Positions 1 through 9,602 of a DNA stretch of 64,000 nt are shown in pieces (position 1 is the stretch's first letter; every line of letters begins with the position of its first letter). This stretch comes from Parabacteroides massiliensis (GTDB lineage Bacteria; Bacteroidota; Bacteroidia; Bacteroidales; Tannerellaceae), in assembly GCF_900155425.1 (NCBI RefSeq), contig NZ_LT700189.1:1-64000 (forward strand). Reading direction: 5' to 3'. The position numbers were made by a program, and so were the translations under genes. Under the pieces are notes generated by a model. It searched no databases and was not told the DNA's origin. It saw only the letters and a list, made by a program, of their open reading frames with translations.

Positions 1-249
1 ACGCAAGCCGGTTTGAAAGGGTTTAATCGCAAAGGTCGTTTTGTTTTTCTTTCTACTTGTATAGATACATATTTGTTTGATTTGGAGTTCGTTTACAAAG
101 CATGTCATCATCCAGCTTTGGTTATAGAGGAAATTCCGGTGAAGTTAAGAGAAGCTGTCTGTTTTCCGGTATTTGGAATTGAAACTTATTGGAAGGAGCT
201 TTTACGGGTTTGTATATCAAGTAGAGATGAAAAGTTTAAACAGGTTTGA
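1..249 (+). CDS. family 2 glycosyltransferase, C-terminal fragment
   Basis: The reading frame is open from the first base of the window and stops at 247-249, so only the last 82 residues are visible and the start lies outside. The segment begins TQAGLKGFNRKGR and continues with a YLFDLEFVY stretch and an EIPVKLRE stretch. This pattern is typical of the end of the catalytic domain in DPM1/GtrB-like GT2 enzymes, which transfer a sugar from a nucleotide donor to a polyprenyl phosphate or glycan at the inner membrane. No C-terminal membrane helices follow. A terminator-like hairpin lies about 100 bases downstream. The family is a recognition call from a short fragment, and the substrate is unknown. 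Confidence 0.72.
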   Translation, partial: TQAGLKGFNRKGRFVFLSTCIDTYLFDLEFVYKACHHPALVIEEIPVKLREAVCFPVFGIETYWKELLRVCISSRDEKFKQV

Positions 250-345
250 AACCAAGTTTGCAGATGATGTTATAAGTAAAAACACGCAGGGAACCGACAC
301 CTGGCACTTTTGTTTGTATCTCTCTAATAAACATTCAATTAAAGA

Positions 346-389
346 GTGTCGGTTGGGTTTTGCAACCGGCACTGAACCGACACCTTTTT
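346..389 (+). terminator. probable terminator after the glycosyltransferase gene
   Basis: The arms GTGTCGGTT (346-354) and AACCGACAC (375-383) are perfect inverted complements and are followed by a short T-run. A third copy of AACCGACAC occurs near 292, so an alternative pairing with 346-354 is possible. Orientation and distance fit termination of the glycosyltransferase transcript. Confidence 0.55.
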
Positions 390-507
390 GTTTCCGGAGG
401 TTTGTCCGGAGTTTCCTCGTTTCCACGGTGCAACTGATGCGGAATATGCCGGAAACTAATTCGAAAGTCATAGTAAACTAATTCAAAACATATAGCATAT
501 TGCTGAT

Positions 508-590
508 ATGTAGTACTACCTATCCTCCTTATGTGGTACTACCTATTGTCGATTGGTAGTACTACATAAAGTCGATTGGTGGTAACTACT
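508..590. repeat. cluster of short direct and palindromic repeats
   Basis: ATGTAGTACTACCTAT (508-523) recurs as ATGTGGTACTACCTAT (531-546) and in inverted form around 553-567. The core GTAGTACTAC is itself a palindrome. GTCGATTGGT appears at 548-557 and 571-580. The array lies about 250 bases before the fecR gene. It could be a protein-binding array or decayed extragenic repeats; the sequence does not decide between them. Confidence 0.6.
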
Positions 591-833
591 AACAGATACT
601 TTACTATATGTTTTCATTTAGTTCTTCGGATGATTTGACTTAGTTTGTGGCAGGAAACGGATTAGTTTGTCCGGTTGCCTGAGACTGAAACTACTGATTT
701 GTCGTAAGTGATTAATTATTAATAGCCTTGTTTGTCTGTGGAATAATTGTCTATTAATTGATGAAAAAAAAATGCATTTTTGCTCAGTATTTTTCTGAAG
801 TTGTTCGTTTAGTATAAGTAATATGAACTAAAA

Positions 834-1799
834 ATGGATTTTGATTATAGACTTTTAGCAAAATATTTGACAGGAATGCTTTCTCCTGAAGAAATGAAGC
901 AGGTGGAAGAATGGCGTGCATTATCAATTGATAATGAAGAAGTTTTTTCTGAATTAATAAGGCTTCGTGTTTCGTGGAAGTTTACTCAATATAATACGCC
1001 GGAGCGTATTGAAAAGGCATTGGATGGATTGAATGCCAAGATAAATAATAGAAAGCGGTTTCAGGTATTCCGTACTGTAATGAGGTATGCAGCTGTGATT
1101 TTGCTGTTGTTTTCTTTCTCTTATGTAGGATGGAATTATTTGAAGCCCGACCGTTATGTGACGGTTACGGTGAAACAAGGGGAAGATGTGAAAAAAATCG
1201 TGCTTGCGGATGGTTCTTCTGTTTGGTTAAAGGCCGGTTCGTCATTGAAAATTCCGGAAACTTTTGCCAAAAACGATCGTAAACTCTCCTTGCAAGGAGA
1301 AGCATTCTTTGACGTTGCAAAGAATGACCAACTTCCACTGTATGTCTCAACGAATTATGTGAATATCAAGGTTCTTGGAACTGCTTTTAATGTAAAGACA
1401 GACGAGAAGCGGCAAAACGTAGAAACCGTTTTGACAAGAGGTAAAGTTGCTTTGCTCGATAAGCAATGGAACGCAGTTTTAGACATGTCACCGGGAGAAA
1501 AGGTGACATACAACAGCAATAAGAACGAATATACCACAGAGGTTGTGGATGTGAATATCTGTACGGCGTGGCGATTGAACCAGTTTGTCTTCGAAAATGT
1601 CACATTGAGGGAAATAGTCAACCAACTCTCCGTAAAATTTAATGTGAACATAAACCTGGAATCAACGAAGCTTGCCCGGCGTAAGTTCCGATGTGTGATC
1701 AATGAAGATGAAAGTTTACCTGATATCTTGAAACTCTTGAAGTATTTGGCTCCCATCCAATACCGGATAGAGGGGAAAGAAGTCTTTATATATGAATAA
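834..1799 (+). CDS. FecR-family anti-sigma factor
   Basis: A 321-residue protein with the standard Bacteroidetes FecR layout. It has an N-terminal cytoplasmic anti-sigma region (about 1-80), one membrane segment (about 83-103), a periplasmic FecR domain (about 110-230, with LADGSSVWLKAGSSL and LSLQGEAFFDV) and a C-terminal DUF4974-like domain (about 250-321). Proteins of this family hold an ECF sigma factor inactive until a TonB-dependent receptor with an STN domain signals across the envelope. The next gene encodes such a receptor. What is odd is that no ECF sigma gene lies upstream. The start is fixed because the nearest upstream ATG (824) runs at once into a stop. Confidence 0.93.
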   Translation: MDFDYRLLAKYLTGMLSPEEMKQVEEWRALSIDNEEVFSELIRLRVSWKFTQYNTPERIEKALDGLNAKINNRKRFQVFRTVMRYAAVILLLFSFSYVGWNYLKPDRYVTVTVKQGEDVKKIVLADGSSVWLKAGSSLKIPETFAKNDRKLSLQGEAFFDVAKNDQLPLYVSTNYVNIKVLGTAFNVKTDEKRQNVETVLTRGKVALLDKQWNAVLDMSPGEKVTYNSNKNEYTTEVVDVNICTAWRLNQFVFENVTLREIVNQLSVKFNVNINLESTKLARRKFRCVINEDESLPDILKLLKYLAPIQYRIEGKEVFIYE

Positions 1800-1909
1800 T
1801 TAAAAGTGAATGCCTATGAAGAAATAGTAGATTGGAAAAGTAAAGTTAACACACACAACAAAAAAACTATAACTAGAAAAATTAGTACTAACATTATTGA
1901 ATCACATGT

Positions 1910-4900
1910 ATGATTAAAAATGCATCAATTGCTACATTAGCAATGTTTTTATCAGCTGCATCGCCTGCTATGGCGACAAGCGATGCGCATTCTTTGTATG
2001 TGAATCTGGAACTGGCCCTAAACCAAACGACTGTTGGTGCCGTCATACAAAGTATCAGTGAACAGACAGGGTATGAATTTTCTTATGATGAAACTTTATT
2101 ATCGAAGAAAATTTCCAAAGTCTCTGTTAATCTAAAAAATGAACATATAGAAAATGTTCTGAAAGAGGTGTTTAAGAACACCGGTATCTCTTATAAGATC
2201 GTAAATAACCGTGTATTCCTGAAGGATAATAGTGTAAAAAAGATGAAACAGACAGAGGTCGTTTCGAACGGAATACAACAAGAAAAACGTACGATATCCG
2301 GGGTGATTGTCGACAAGGATGGTTTGGCGATAATCGGTGCGAATGTTACGCTTGAAGGAAACAAAGGAGTCGGTACAATAACGGATGTAGACGGAAATTT
2401 TGTCTTGAATGAAATACCGAATGGCGCCACTCTGCTTGTTTCTTATATCGGTTATAAAGATCAAAAGATTAAGATCGAAGGAGGACAAAATTCTTATCGG
2501 ATAACGCTGTTAGAAGATACTCAGAAATTGGATGAAGTTATTGTGATTGGCTATGGTGTCGAAAAAAAGGTCAATCTGACAGGTGCAATAACCAATGTAA
2601 AGACAGAAGAACTGTCGACGATTTCAACGACTAACTTGTCAAACACTTTGGCCGGACGCGCACCGGGTTTGACAATTGTCGGTAGTTCCGGTTTTATGGG
2701 AGCCAGTTCTGAAATTCGTATGCGTGGTAGTTTTGGGGATCCGTTGTTTGTCATCGATGGGATTATCCGCGACAAGGCGGCGTTTGATGCTCTTGAACCC
2801 AATGAAATCGACCAGCTTAGCTTTTTGAAAGATGCTGCTACGGCTTCTGTTTATGGTTCCAAAGCAGGAAACGGTGTTGTATTGGTTACAACGAAATCCG
2901 GTGTGGATGCAATGGGAAAACCGAAGTTTGAATATCAGGGATCTTATACATTCAACAGGCCGACGCGTAAGCTCTTCTCTGATGAAATGAGCGCTTATAA
3001 AGAATTGGTGTATCAAAATCTGGTGGCTGAAGCCAATGGTTTGCCGATACCCAATAATGAAGAAGAAATGGAGTATGCAAAAACACATGATTACAATGTC
3101 AATGATTTGATTTGGCAAAATCCGTGGAACACGAAGCACTCCATCAGTGCAACAGGAGGAACGGAAAAAGTAAAATATTATGTGTTAGGTAATTTTATTA
3201 GAGAAGAGGGTTCTTACAAGAACTTGGAAAATAATAAATATTCTTTCCGTTCAAATTTGACGGTGAATTTATCTAAATATATATCTTTGAATGCCAATGT
3301 GTCTGGTTATCAAAAAAATGACAGACGGTTTAATTGGCCGGGCAGTGAGGATGATAGTGAAGATATATTTGACTTTTACCGGACTACGTTTAACTGTTTG
3401 AGAACAGTGCCTTCTTACGCTTATTTGGATGGAACTCCGGCAAATGAAAAAACAGATTATCCAGTTTACCCGGATGTAAGTAACTTTAAAGGTTGGAATG
3501 TCGCAGACGTTGTGTTAGGTGACCGTTATATCAAAACACGTAGACGCAATGTGAATGGCATTTTGTCTTTAAACATTGATTTGGGTAAGTTTTTACCGGG
3601 ATTGTCAACTAAGGTTACGGGAAATTACATTATAAATGACTATGCCCGTAAGAAATATATGTCTCACCAGAAAGCATACAACTTCCAGTCTGGAGATCCC
3701 AATAACCGATTTGTGCCAGGTCCCCTGGATTTGAATAAGTATAATATTTATACGTTCGGTTCTAACTATGAGAGCTTGACTTATGGCGCTCGCCAGTTCT
3801 GGAATGAACAATTCGACTGGACATTGAACTACAAGAATTCATTCGGGAAGCACGAAGTTGGCGGAATGATCACTTTTGAACAAGCAGAAAGCCAGGGAGA
3901 GGCAATCTATGCTACAGCCAATGAACCTTTGACGAACTACGACCAGTGGTTTGTATATTCTACAGATCCAGAGAGACGGACCGTGTCTGTCAATGAATCT
4001 GAAAATTTAGGCTCGCATCTTTCTTGGATCGGACGTGCAACTTATAATTATGATTCCAAATATATGGCGGAATTCTCATTCCGGTATGATGGAAATAATA
4101 AGTTCCCGAAAAATCATCGATGGGGCTTTTTCCCTTCTGCATCTCTTGGATGGCGTATGAGCAGGGAAGCTTTTATGGAAAATGCTTCGGGATGGCTTGA
4201 TGATTTGAAAGTGCGTGTCTCTTATGGTACGACCGGTAATGACTTGAATACGGCTAATAATTCGATCGGTTATTTCCAATATATAGAAAAGTATACAACG
4301 GGTAGTAGTTATCTGTTTGGAAAGGGATTGGCAAATGGTATTCAGACGGGTAGCATGCCGACTACTGATTTGACTTGGGCGACTTCGGCCACTATTAACG
4401 GTGGATTGGATTTCACCTTGTTAGGCAATAGATTGAGTGGAACGATCGATGGTTTTTATCGGAAAGAAACAAATATTTTGGGTTCCCGGACCACTACGTT
4501 ACCAAGTACTTATGGTGCTACTTTAGCTCCTGAAAACTATGCAGAACGTTCATGGAGAGGTGGAGAATTAACGTTGAGTTGGAGGGATAAAATAAAACAA
4601 GGTATGAATTATTCCTTGTATATGAATATCGGATATTCTAAAGACCGTTGGGATGTCTTGGACGAATCTGTTATTTATATGACTGGTAATCTTAAGGACT
4701 TGTCTTTGGTCGGCATGTCGGCCGGACGTATCGTCGGACTGAAGGTAGACCATTTGCTGACAGATCAAGCTGAAGTGGATGAGTTGATTGCCAAAGGTTT
4801 TAAACAATATGGCCGAGATCCTTATTTGGGTGGGCTTTTGTTCCAGGATACTCGTGGTGATGGCTATTCTTTAGGACCGGATGGAAAGATTGACGGAAAT

Positions 4901-5422
4901 GATGCTTATAACTTGTTAAGTGAAAATGGAACTCCCCGTATCAATTATGGTTTCGGTGGAAGCTTTAGCTGGAAAGGTATAACGATCGATATGCACTTCC
5001 AGGGAGTGGGTAGCTATGATCGTCTGATCGGTTGTAAAGCAACCAACGGTATGCCGCAATATGGTGGAAACACTCGTCCTTATTATCCGATTTGGACAAG
5101 CGAGAAGTGCTGGAGTCCGGAAAATCCGAATGGAGTTTATCCGCGGGTGATCGGTAAGAACCAGTATGAATCGGGTTATGGAAACACGGATTTCTGGATG
5201 CGTAATGGTGCTTATGTCCGTTTGAAGAATTTGAATATAGGGTATGATTTACCGGCTTCGATCTTACGTCCGTTAGGATTGCTCCAGGCTCAGGTGTTTA
5301 TGAATGCAACGAATTTGTTTTCTATCTCAGCTATGAATGAATTCATGGATCCGGAGCAAAAATATTATGATTCATTCCCTTTGATGAGATCATTTACATT
5401 TGGACTTAACTTTTCATTCTAA
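1910..5422 (+). CDS. SusC-like TonB-dependent receptor with STN domain
   Basis: A 1170-residue outer-membrane receptor. It has a signal peptide (about 1-22), an STN domain (about 33-103), a carboxypeptidase-D regulatory-like domain (about 127-210), a plug (about 215-335, with VIGYGVEKKVNLTGAIT, RGSFGDPLFVIDGI and a SVYGSKAGNGVVLVTT motif) and a long beta-barrel ending in an aromatic residue (GLNFSF). It should import an oligosaccharide together with the SusD partner that follows 11 bases downstream. The STN domain is the feature that lets such receptors contact FecR proteins, so self-regulated expression through the upstream FecR is expected. An ATG at 1906 hits a stop, which supports the start at 1910. 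Confidence 0.96.
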   Translation: MIKNASIATLAMFLSAASPAMATSDAHSLYVNLELALNQTTVGAVIQSISEQTGYEFSYDETLLSKKISKVSVNLKNEHIENVLKEVFKNTGISYKIVNNRVFLKDNSVKKMKQTEVVSNGIQQEKRTISGVIVDKDGLAIIGANVTLEGNKGVGTITDVDGNFVLNEIPNGATLLVSYIGYKDQKIKIEGGQNSYRITLLEDTQKLDEVIVIGYGVEKKVNLTGAITNVKTEELSTISTTNLSNTLAGRAPGLTIVGSSGFMGASSEIRMRGSFGDPLFVIDGIIRDKAAFDALEPNEIDQLSFLKDAATASVYGSKAGNGVVLVTTKSGVDAMGKPKFEYQGSYTFNRPTRKLFSDEMSAYKELVYQNLVAEANGLPIPNNEEEMEYAKTHDYNVNDLIWQNPWNTKHSISATGGTEKVKYYVLGNFIREEGSYKNLENNKYSFRSNLTVNLSKYISLNANVSGYQKNDRRFNWPGSEDDSEDIFDFYRTTFNCLRTVPSYAYLDGTPANEKTDYPVYPDVSNFKGWNVADVVLGDRYIKTRRRNVNGILSLNIDLGKFLPGLSTKVTGNYIINDYARKKYMSHQKAYNFQSGDPNNRFVPGPLDLNKYNIYTFGSNYESLTYGARQFWNEQFDWTLNYKNSFGKHEVGGMITFEQAESQGEAIYATANEPLTNYDQWFVYSTDPERRTVSVNESENLGSHLSWIGRATYNYDSKYMAEFSFRYDGNNKFPKNHRWGFFPSASLGWRMSREAFMENASGWLDDLKVRVSYGTTGNDLNTANNSIGYFQYIEKYTTGSSYLFGKGLANGIQTGSMPTTDLTWATSATINGGLDFTLLGNRLSGTIDGFYRKETNILGSRTTTLPSTYGATLAPENYAERSWRGGELTLSWRDKIKQGMNYSLYMNIGYSKDRWDVLDESVIYMTGNLKDLSLVGMSAGRIVGLKVDHLLTDQAEVDELIAKGFKQYGRDPYLGGLLFQDTRGDGYSLGPDGKIDGNDAYNLLSENGTPRINYGFGGSFSWKGITIDMHFQGVGSYDRLIGCKATNGMPQYGGNTRPYYPIWTSEKCWSPENPNGVYPRVIGKNQYESGYGNTDFWMRNGAYVRLKNLNIGYDLPASILRPLGLLQAQVFMNATNLFSISAMNEFMDPEQKYYDSFPLMRSFTFGLNFSF

Positions 5423-5433
5423 AAATTGAAATT

Positions 5434-7215
5434 ATGAAACTGAATAAATTAAAACATTCATTGGTCGGTTTAGCAGCCGTTCTGTTGTTTGATGGATGCA
5501 ATAGCTTAGATATAGAGAATTTATGGAATTATGATGCAAATTTGGTTTGGAATGATGATAATCTGGCTACTGCGTATGTGACAGACCTTTATGGTGATAT
5601 TTTTTCGGGTTGGAGTACCGGTGCGGATAATACGGCCGAACAACAGACTGGAATTCCTTTTATGTTGAGTACGATTACGACTTCCGGAGGCGGTTATAAA
5701 CGTTGGAATTATACGAACATACGTAATATCAATTTAGGAATCGAATCTTTGGCTGAAGGGACTTGTTCCGAGTCTGTTAAAAACAGTTTGACCGGACAAA
5801 TGCTCTTTATGCGGGCCTATCAATATGGCGAAATGATTGTTTATCATGGAGGAATGCCTTATATCACAAAAGCGCAGGATAAAGATAAGGACGATCTGTA
5901 TGTGACCCGGAATTCTACAGCCGAATGCTTTGATCTGCTCATAAAGGATTTGGATGATGCCATCAGTTTGCTTCCGGCAAAAGCGAAAGGAAACGACTAT
6001 GGACGCATAGACCAGTGCTTTGCGAAATCCTATAAGGCGAAGATGTTACTTTATAAGGCTTCTCCGCAGTTTAACCCCTCAAACATGTATGATAACAGGT
6101 ATTGGAGTGAAGCTTACGAGGCTGCAAAAGAGGCTTATGACTTTTGTATCTCTCAAGGAATAAAACTGACGAATAAATATAGCGACAACTGGTTGGTGGA
6201 TGGAAACTCGGAGGTCATATTCCCTATCATATATAGCAATCCTGATAAAACGGCAGGTTGGGAGAATACGATTCGACCGGCTTCATTGAGTCGTAGTAAT
6301 GCAAGTAACACGCCGACTTGGGATATGGTGAAAGCATTCCCGATGTTAGATGGCAAAAGGTTTGATGATCCGACCGGCAAGTATTATGCAGGAAATGAGG
6401 AAGACTTTTTGCAGAAATTCTGGAAGAATAGAGATCCTCGGTTTGAAGATTGTATTTTGTATAATGCCGAGTTGTATCCCGTGGCCGGGACATTGACCGG
6501 ATATCGCCAATACACATCTGTCGGAATCGCCGTTCGAGAAGATTCATATGGAATCAACCCGAATGTAGGAAGTACGGCAACGCAAAATGATGCTATTAGT
6601 GGCATGTATGTCCGTAAAGGCTCTGATGTTTCTTTAAGTCAGGATTTGGTATCTACTTTCGATCATGATTATCCGTTTATGAGATTAGCGGAAGTGATGT
6701 TTATTTATGCAGAAGCAGCGAATGAAACGGGACACCAGGATGTGGCTGTCGATATGTTGAAGCAAATTCGGAAACGTGCAGGGATCGAAGCCGGAGAGGA
6801 TGGACTGTATGGATTGAAAGTCGGTAGTCGCGAAGAAATCCGGCAGGCAATTTTGGACGAACGCAATGTGGAACTGTGCTTTGAAGGACATCGTTTTATG
6901 GATCTTAGAAGAACACGCAATATGATGCAGTTGAATGGATTGCAGAAATTTGGAATTGAAGCGATTGCCATTAATGAAGATGGATCGGAAATGGCGATAG
7001 CGGAGGCCAAAAAAAGAGCGGATTCCTATTCGTTGACTCCTGATAATTTCAAATATGTTCTTAGAATGGTTCCGATCAGTGCCATTGCAGAAAATAAATT
7101 TTTAATTCAGGAATCCTATTATTTCTTCCCGATCCAGGAAAGTAAAATATTGGAAAACCCGAATCTCGAACAAAATAATAATTGGGGCGGAACTTTTAAT
7201 CCGACAATGGAATAA
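5434..7215 (+). CDS. SusD/RagB-like glycan-binding lipoprotein
   Basis: A 593-residue surface lipoprotein of the SusD family, directly after and partnered with the SusC-like receptor. The N-terminus has a hydrophobic stretch ending in Cys22. The residues before it (LLFDGC) make a poor but plausible lipobox. Recognisable family stretches are the TPR-like region with MRAYQYGEMIVYHGGMP, the FAKSYKAKMLLYKASPQFNP segment, and the C-terminal LRLAEVMFIYAEAANE-like region (visible as MRLAEVMFIYAEAANE) followed by RKRAGI and ERNVELCFEGHRFMDLRR. These are typical of the C-terminal SusD domain. It lids the SusC barrel and captures glycan at the cell surface. The ligand cannot be read from sequence. A strong terminator follows. 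Confidence 0.95.
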   Translation: MKLNKLKHSLVGLAAVLLFDGCNSLDIENLWNYDANLVWNDDNLATAYVTDLYGDIFSGWSTGADNTAEQQTGIPFMLSTITTSGGGYKRWNYTNIRNINLGIESLAEGTCSESVKNSLTGQMLFMRAYQYGEMIVYHGGMPYITKAQDKDKDDLYVTRNSTAECFDLLIKDLDDAISLLPAKAKGNDYGRIDQCFAKSYKAKMLLYKASPQFNPSNMYDNRYWSEAYEAAKEAYDFCISQGIKLTNKYSDNWLVDGNSEVIFPIIYSNPDKTAGWENTIRPASLSRSNASNTPTWDMVKAFPMLDGKRFDDPTGKYYAGNEEDFLQKFWKNRDPRFEDCILYNAELYPVAGTLTGYRQYTSVGIAVREDSYGINPNVGSTATQNDAISGMYVRKGSDVSLSQDLVSTFDHDYPFMRLAEVMFIYAEAANETGHQDVAVDMLKQIRKRAGIEAGEDGLYGLKVGSREEIRQAILDERNVELCFEGHRFMDLRRTRNMMQLNGLQKFGIEAIAINEDGSEMAIAEAKKRADSYSLTPDNFKYVLRMVPISAIAENKFLIQESYYFFPIQESKILENPNLEQNNNWGGTFNPTME

Positions 7216-7243
7216 ATTATTACTTTTGTAATAGCAAATAATG

Positions 7244-7293
7244 AAGAGGGAGACCAAAAAAGAATAACAACCTTTTGGTTGTCCCTCTTTTTT
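7244..7293 (+). terminator. intrinsic terminator after susD
   Basis: The inverted arms AAGAGGGA/TCCCTCTT enclose a second pair ACCAAAA/TTTTGGT and are followed by a run of eight T. It should end or attenuate the SusC/SusD transcript before the enzyme genes. A TACTTTTG motif at 7221-7228, just before it, resembles a -7 promoter element and may simply be chance. Confidence 0.85.
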
Positions 7294-7330
7294 TATAGTC
7301 ATAATTTATTAACTTAATCTGTATCAGGCG

Positions 7331-8221
7331 ATGAAAACTAAATTTTCTTTATTAATTTTTGCTTTGTTGTTTTTGTGTTCCGGGTTGAAGGCCCAAGAAA
7401 AGATAACGATAGGGGTTATTCAATATGATTTGAGCGATATTGATAAAAGCTTTAAAGAATTGCATGAACAAGGGTTCGGCTCTTGCGAACTGAATTATAG
7501 GAAGAATACGCTAACGAAAGAATTTGCAGAAAAAGTAAAGGCTGCATCCAAAAAACATAATATTAAGGTGACAACGGTTGTCGGTGTTCCGGGAAGCAAA
7601 AACCGATGGAATTTCAGACAAGGACCGGCTACGATCGGTTTGGTCCCGAAAGAAGAACGGGCAGAAAAGATTAAAGTATATCACGAAATGATCGACTTTT
7701 GCCAGATGGCAGAAATTCCCGCCATGCACTCTCACTTCGGTTTTATACCGGAAGATCCCTCTTCAGAACAATATAAGGACTTCATCAATGTCATGCAAGA
7801 CTTGGCGAATTATGCCAAACAGCGCGGTGTGATGATCTATTTCGAGACAGGGCAGGAAACGCCGACGACTCTGATCCGTACCATTAAGGACATCGCCACC
7901 GGCAACGTGTTCATCAATTGCGACCTGGCCAATTTGTTGATGTACGGGAAATCGAATTCTCTGGATGCCGTGAAGTTGTTCGGCAGCCTGATCAAAGAAT
8001 TTCATGCAAAAGACGGTAAATATCCGGATCCGAACAATCCGTATGAGTTGGGAGCAGAAGTGCCCATCCCTACCGGAGAGGTGAATTTCCCGGCTGTCAT
8101 AGCCGAACTGAAGAAGCAAGGGTTCCAGGGAGCATTGACGATTGAATGTGAACTGAATGGAGCAAGACATGATTATGTCGTAAAAACACGCGAATATCTG
8201 CAAGGATTATTGGAAAAGTAG
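7331..8221 (+). CDS. exported TIM-barrel sugar isomerase/epimerase-like protein
   Basis: A 296-residue protein of the xylose-isomerase-like TIM-barrel superfamily (IolE / hydroxypyruvate-isomerase relatives). It starts with a signal peptide cleaved near residue 21 (GLKA before QEK), so it should act in the periplasm, not on cytoplasmic phosphosugars. Candidate metal and catalytic residues appear in the usual order: Glu in the CELNY segment, His in MHSHFGF, Glu in YFETGQE, Asp in INCDLANL, His in EFHAKDG and Glu in TIECE. It sits between susD and a Gfo/Idh/MocA oxidoreductase. A role in processing an oxidised sugar intermediate is inferred. Related cluster proteins have been linked to hydration or isomerisation steps in 3-keto-glycoside pathways, but this one could equally epimerise a free sugar. 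Confidence 0.85.
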   Translation: MKTKFSLLIFALLFLCSGLKAQEKITIGVIQYDLSDIDKSFKELHEQGFGSCELNYRKNTLTKEFAEKVKAASKKHNIKVTTVVGVPGSKNRWNFRQGPATIGLVPKEERAEKIKVYHEMIDFCQMAEIPAMHSHFGFIPEDPSSEQYKDFINVMQDLANYAKQRGVMIYFETGQETPTTLIRTIKDIATGNVFINCDLANLLMYGKSNSLDAVKLFGSLIKEFHAKDGKYPDPNNPYELGAEVPIPTGEVNFPAVIAELKKQGFQGALTIECELNGARHDYVVKTREYLQGLLEK

Positions 8222-8294
8222 TATATTTGTCTGATATTTGTTTTATTTTGAAACAATTAGAGTAGCTAATCTATATAAATTATTATTTTTTACT

Positions 8295-9551
8295 ATGAGA
8301 ACAAGCAGAAGAGGTTTTCTGAAAACCCTTGGAGGGGTTGCACTCTTTTCGATTGTACCGCGCCATGTGTTGGGAAACGGGTATATCGCTCCGAGTGATC
8401 AATTGACTAAAGGTATTATTGGTACCGGAGGAATGGGTAGAGGCCATGTCAATTATGCCGGTACACGTTTGGTTGCCGTTTGTGACGTTGATAAAAATCA
8501 CCTTGAATTGGGGAAGAATTTGGTGAAGGAAAAAATAGCCGCTTATCATGATTTCCGCGATTTGATCCTGGACCCGAATGTCGATATCGTGCACATCGCC
8601 ACTCCGCCTCATTGGCATGGCATCATGTCTGTCGAGGCCGCTAAAGCCGGAAAAGACATCTGGTGTGAAAAACCGATGACCCGTACGATCGGTGAAGGAA
8701 AACGCGTGATGGAAGCCGTACAGCAATACGGACGTATGTTCCGCCTGAATACATGGTTCCGTTTCAAGGACCAGTTCTACGGATTGGGAACTCCCGTCAA
8801 ACCGTTGAAGAAACTGGTGCAAAGCGGGCTGTTGGGATGGCCGTTGAAGGTGACGATCAGTGCGCATACCGGTTTCAACTGGAAATTCTACTGGGTAGGA
8901 AAAGAATATCTCGAACCGCAACCGGTTCCTTCAGAGTTGGATTACGACATGTGGCTCGGCCCGGCTCCTTATAAACCTTATAATGCACATCGTGTACACC
9001 AGACTTTCCGTGGATATTGGGATTATGACGGTGGCGGACTCGGAGATATGGGACAACACTATATCGACCCCGTACAATATATATTAGGTAAAGACGATAC
9101 CAGCCCCGTTAAAGTGGAAGTGGATGCTCCTCAACAACATCCGGACGCTGTCGGTACGTGGCGTTCCATCACTTATACCTATGACGATGGTTGCCAGATA
9201 GTCCTCTGGGGTGGTGATTTCGGAGATCCGAATACGCCGTATATTGCCGGACCGAAAGGAAATGTTTATAAGAATTTCGTATGCGATATCCCTGATTGGG
9301 AAAAGAAACTGGCCGACTTCCCCGAACCCGAACCGCAGGTTACGGACTTTATCGAATGTGTGAAGACGCGCCAACCGTTTGCCCTGAACGAAAAGAACGG
9401 TTTCCGTTCGGCAACGATTGTCAATATGGGAGCTGTGGCTCTACGTTTGAACCGGACACTGAATTTCGACCCTGTAAAACTTGAATTTATTGACGACGAG
9501 GCTGCAAATCGTTTGCTGGACCAGCCGATGAGAGCTCCTTGGAATATCTAA
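8295..9551 (+). CDS. Tat-exported Gfo/Idh/MocA oxidoreductase
   Basis: A 418-residue NAD(P)-dependent oxidoreductase. The start at 8295 is chosen over an in-frame upstream start (8238) because it puts a Tat signal, RTSRRGFLK, at the N-terminus. The Tat route fits export of a folded protein with bound cofactor. The Rossmann nucleotide motif GIIGTGGMGRGHV, the HIATPPHWHG segment and the conserved WCEKPM (the EKP motif) follow. After these comes the C-terminal alpha/beta domain with GGLGDMGQHYIDP. Members oxidise or reduce sugar hydroxyls, often at C3. Here the enzyme lies between an exported TIM-barrel protein and an exported DUF1080 protein, which suggests periplasmic oxidation of a glycoside before cleavage. 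The substrate is not determined. Confidence 0.93.
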   Translation: MRTSRRGFLKTLGGVALFSIVPRHVLGNGYIAPSDQLTKGIIGTGGMGRGHVNYAGTRLVAVCDVDKNHLELGKNLVKEKIAAYHDFRDLILDPNVDIVHIATPPHWHGIMSVEAAKAGKDIWCEKPMTRTIGEGKRVMEAVQQYGRMFRLNTWFRFKDQFYGLGTPVKPLKKLVQSGLLGWPLKVTISAHTGFNWKFYWVGKEYLEPQPVPSELDYDMWLGPAPYKPYNAHRVHQTFRGYWDYDGGGLGDMGQHYIDPVQYILGKDDTSPVKVEVDAPQQHPDAVGTWRSITYTYDDGCQIVLWGGDFGDPNTPYIAGPKGNVYKNFVCDIPDWEKKLADFPEPEPQVTDFIECVKTRQPFALNEKNGFRSATIVNMGAVALRLNRTLNFDPVKLEFIDDEAANRLLDQPMRAPWNI

Positions 9552-9602
9552 TTAATTGACAATTGATAGTTGGCAATTGACAATTACGTAAAATAAAATA
9601 AA

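Larger units (their letters stand above)
250..833. other. 584-base intergenic region upstream of the fecR gene
   Basis: No convincing gene is visible here. An open frame on each strand (173-481 plus, 217-471 minus) has no recognisable protein features and sits over the hairpin described separately. The region holds a terminator-like hairpin near 346-389 and a cluster of short repeats at 508-590. The segment just before the fecR gene is AT-rich and probably carries its promoter, but I see no clean TAnnTTTG element. No sigma factor gene is present here, although one normally precedes a FecR gene of this kind. Confidence 0.6.

Noticed and set aside
173-481. Open frame of 102 codons on the plus strand, and one of 84 codons on the minus strand at 217-471
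   Set aside because: They overlap the glycosyltransferase end and a hairpin with repeats, have no recognisable protein features and no plausible start signal.
7221-7293. Small RNA between susD and the TIM-barrel gene
   Set aside because: TACTTTTG precedes the hairpin, but no -33 element is visible and the hairpin is fully explained as the susCD terminator.
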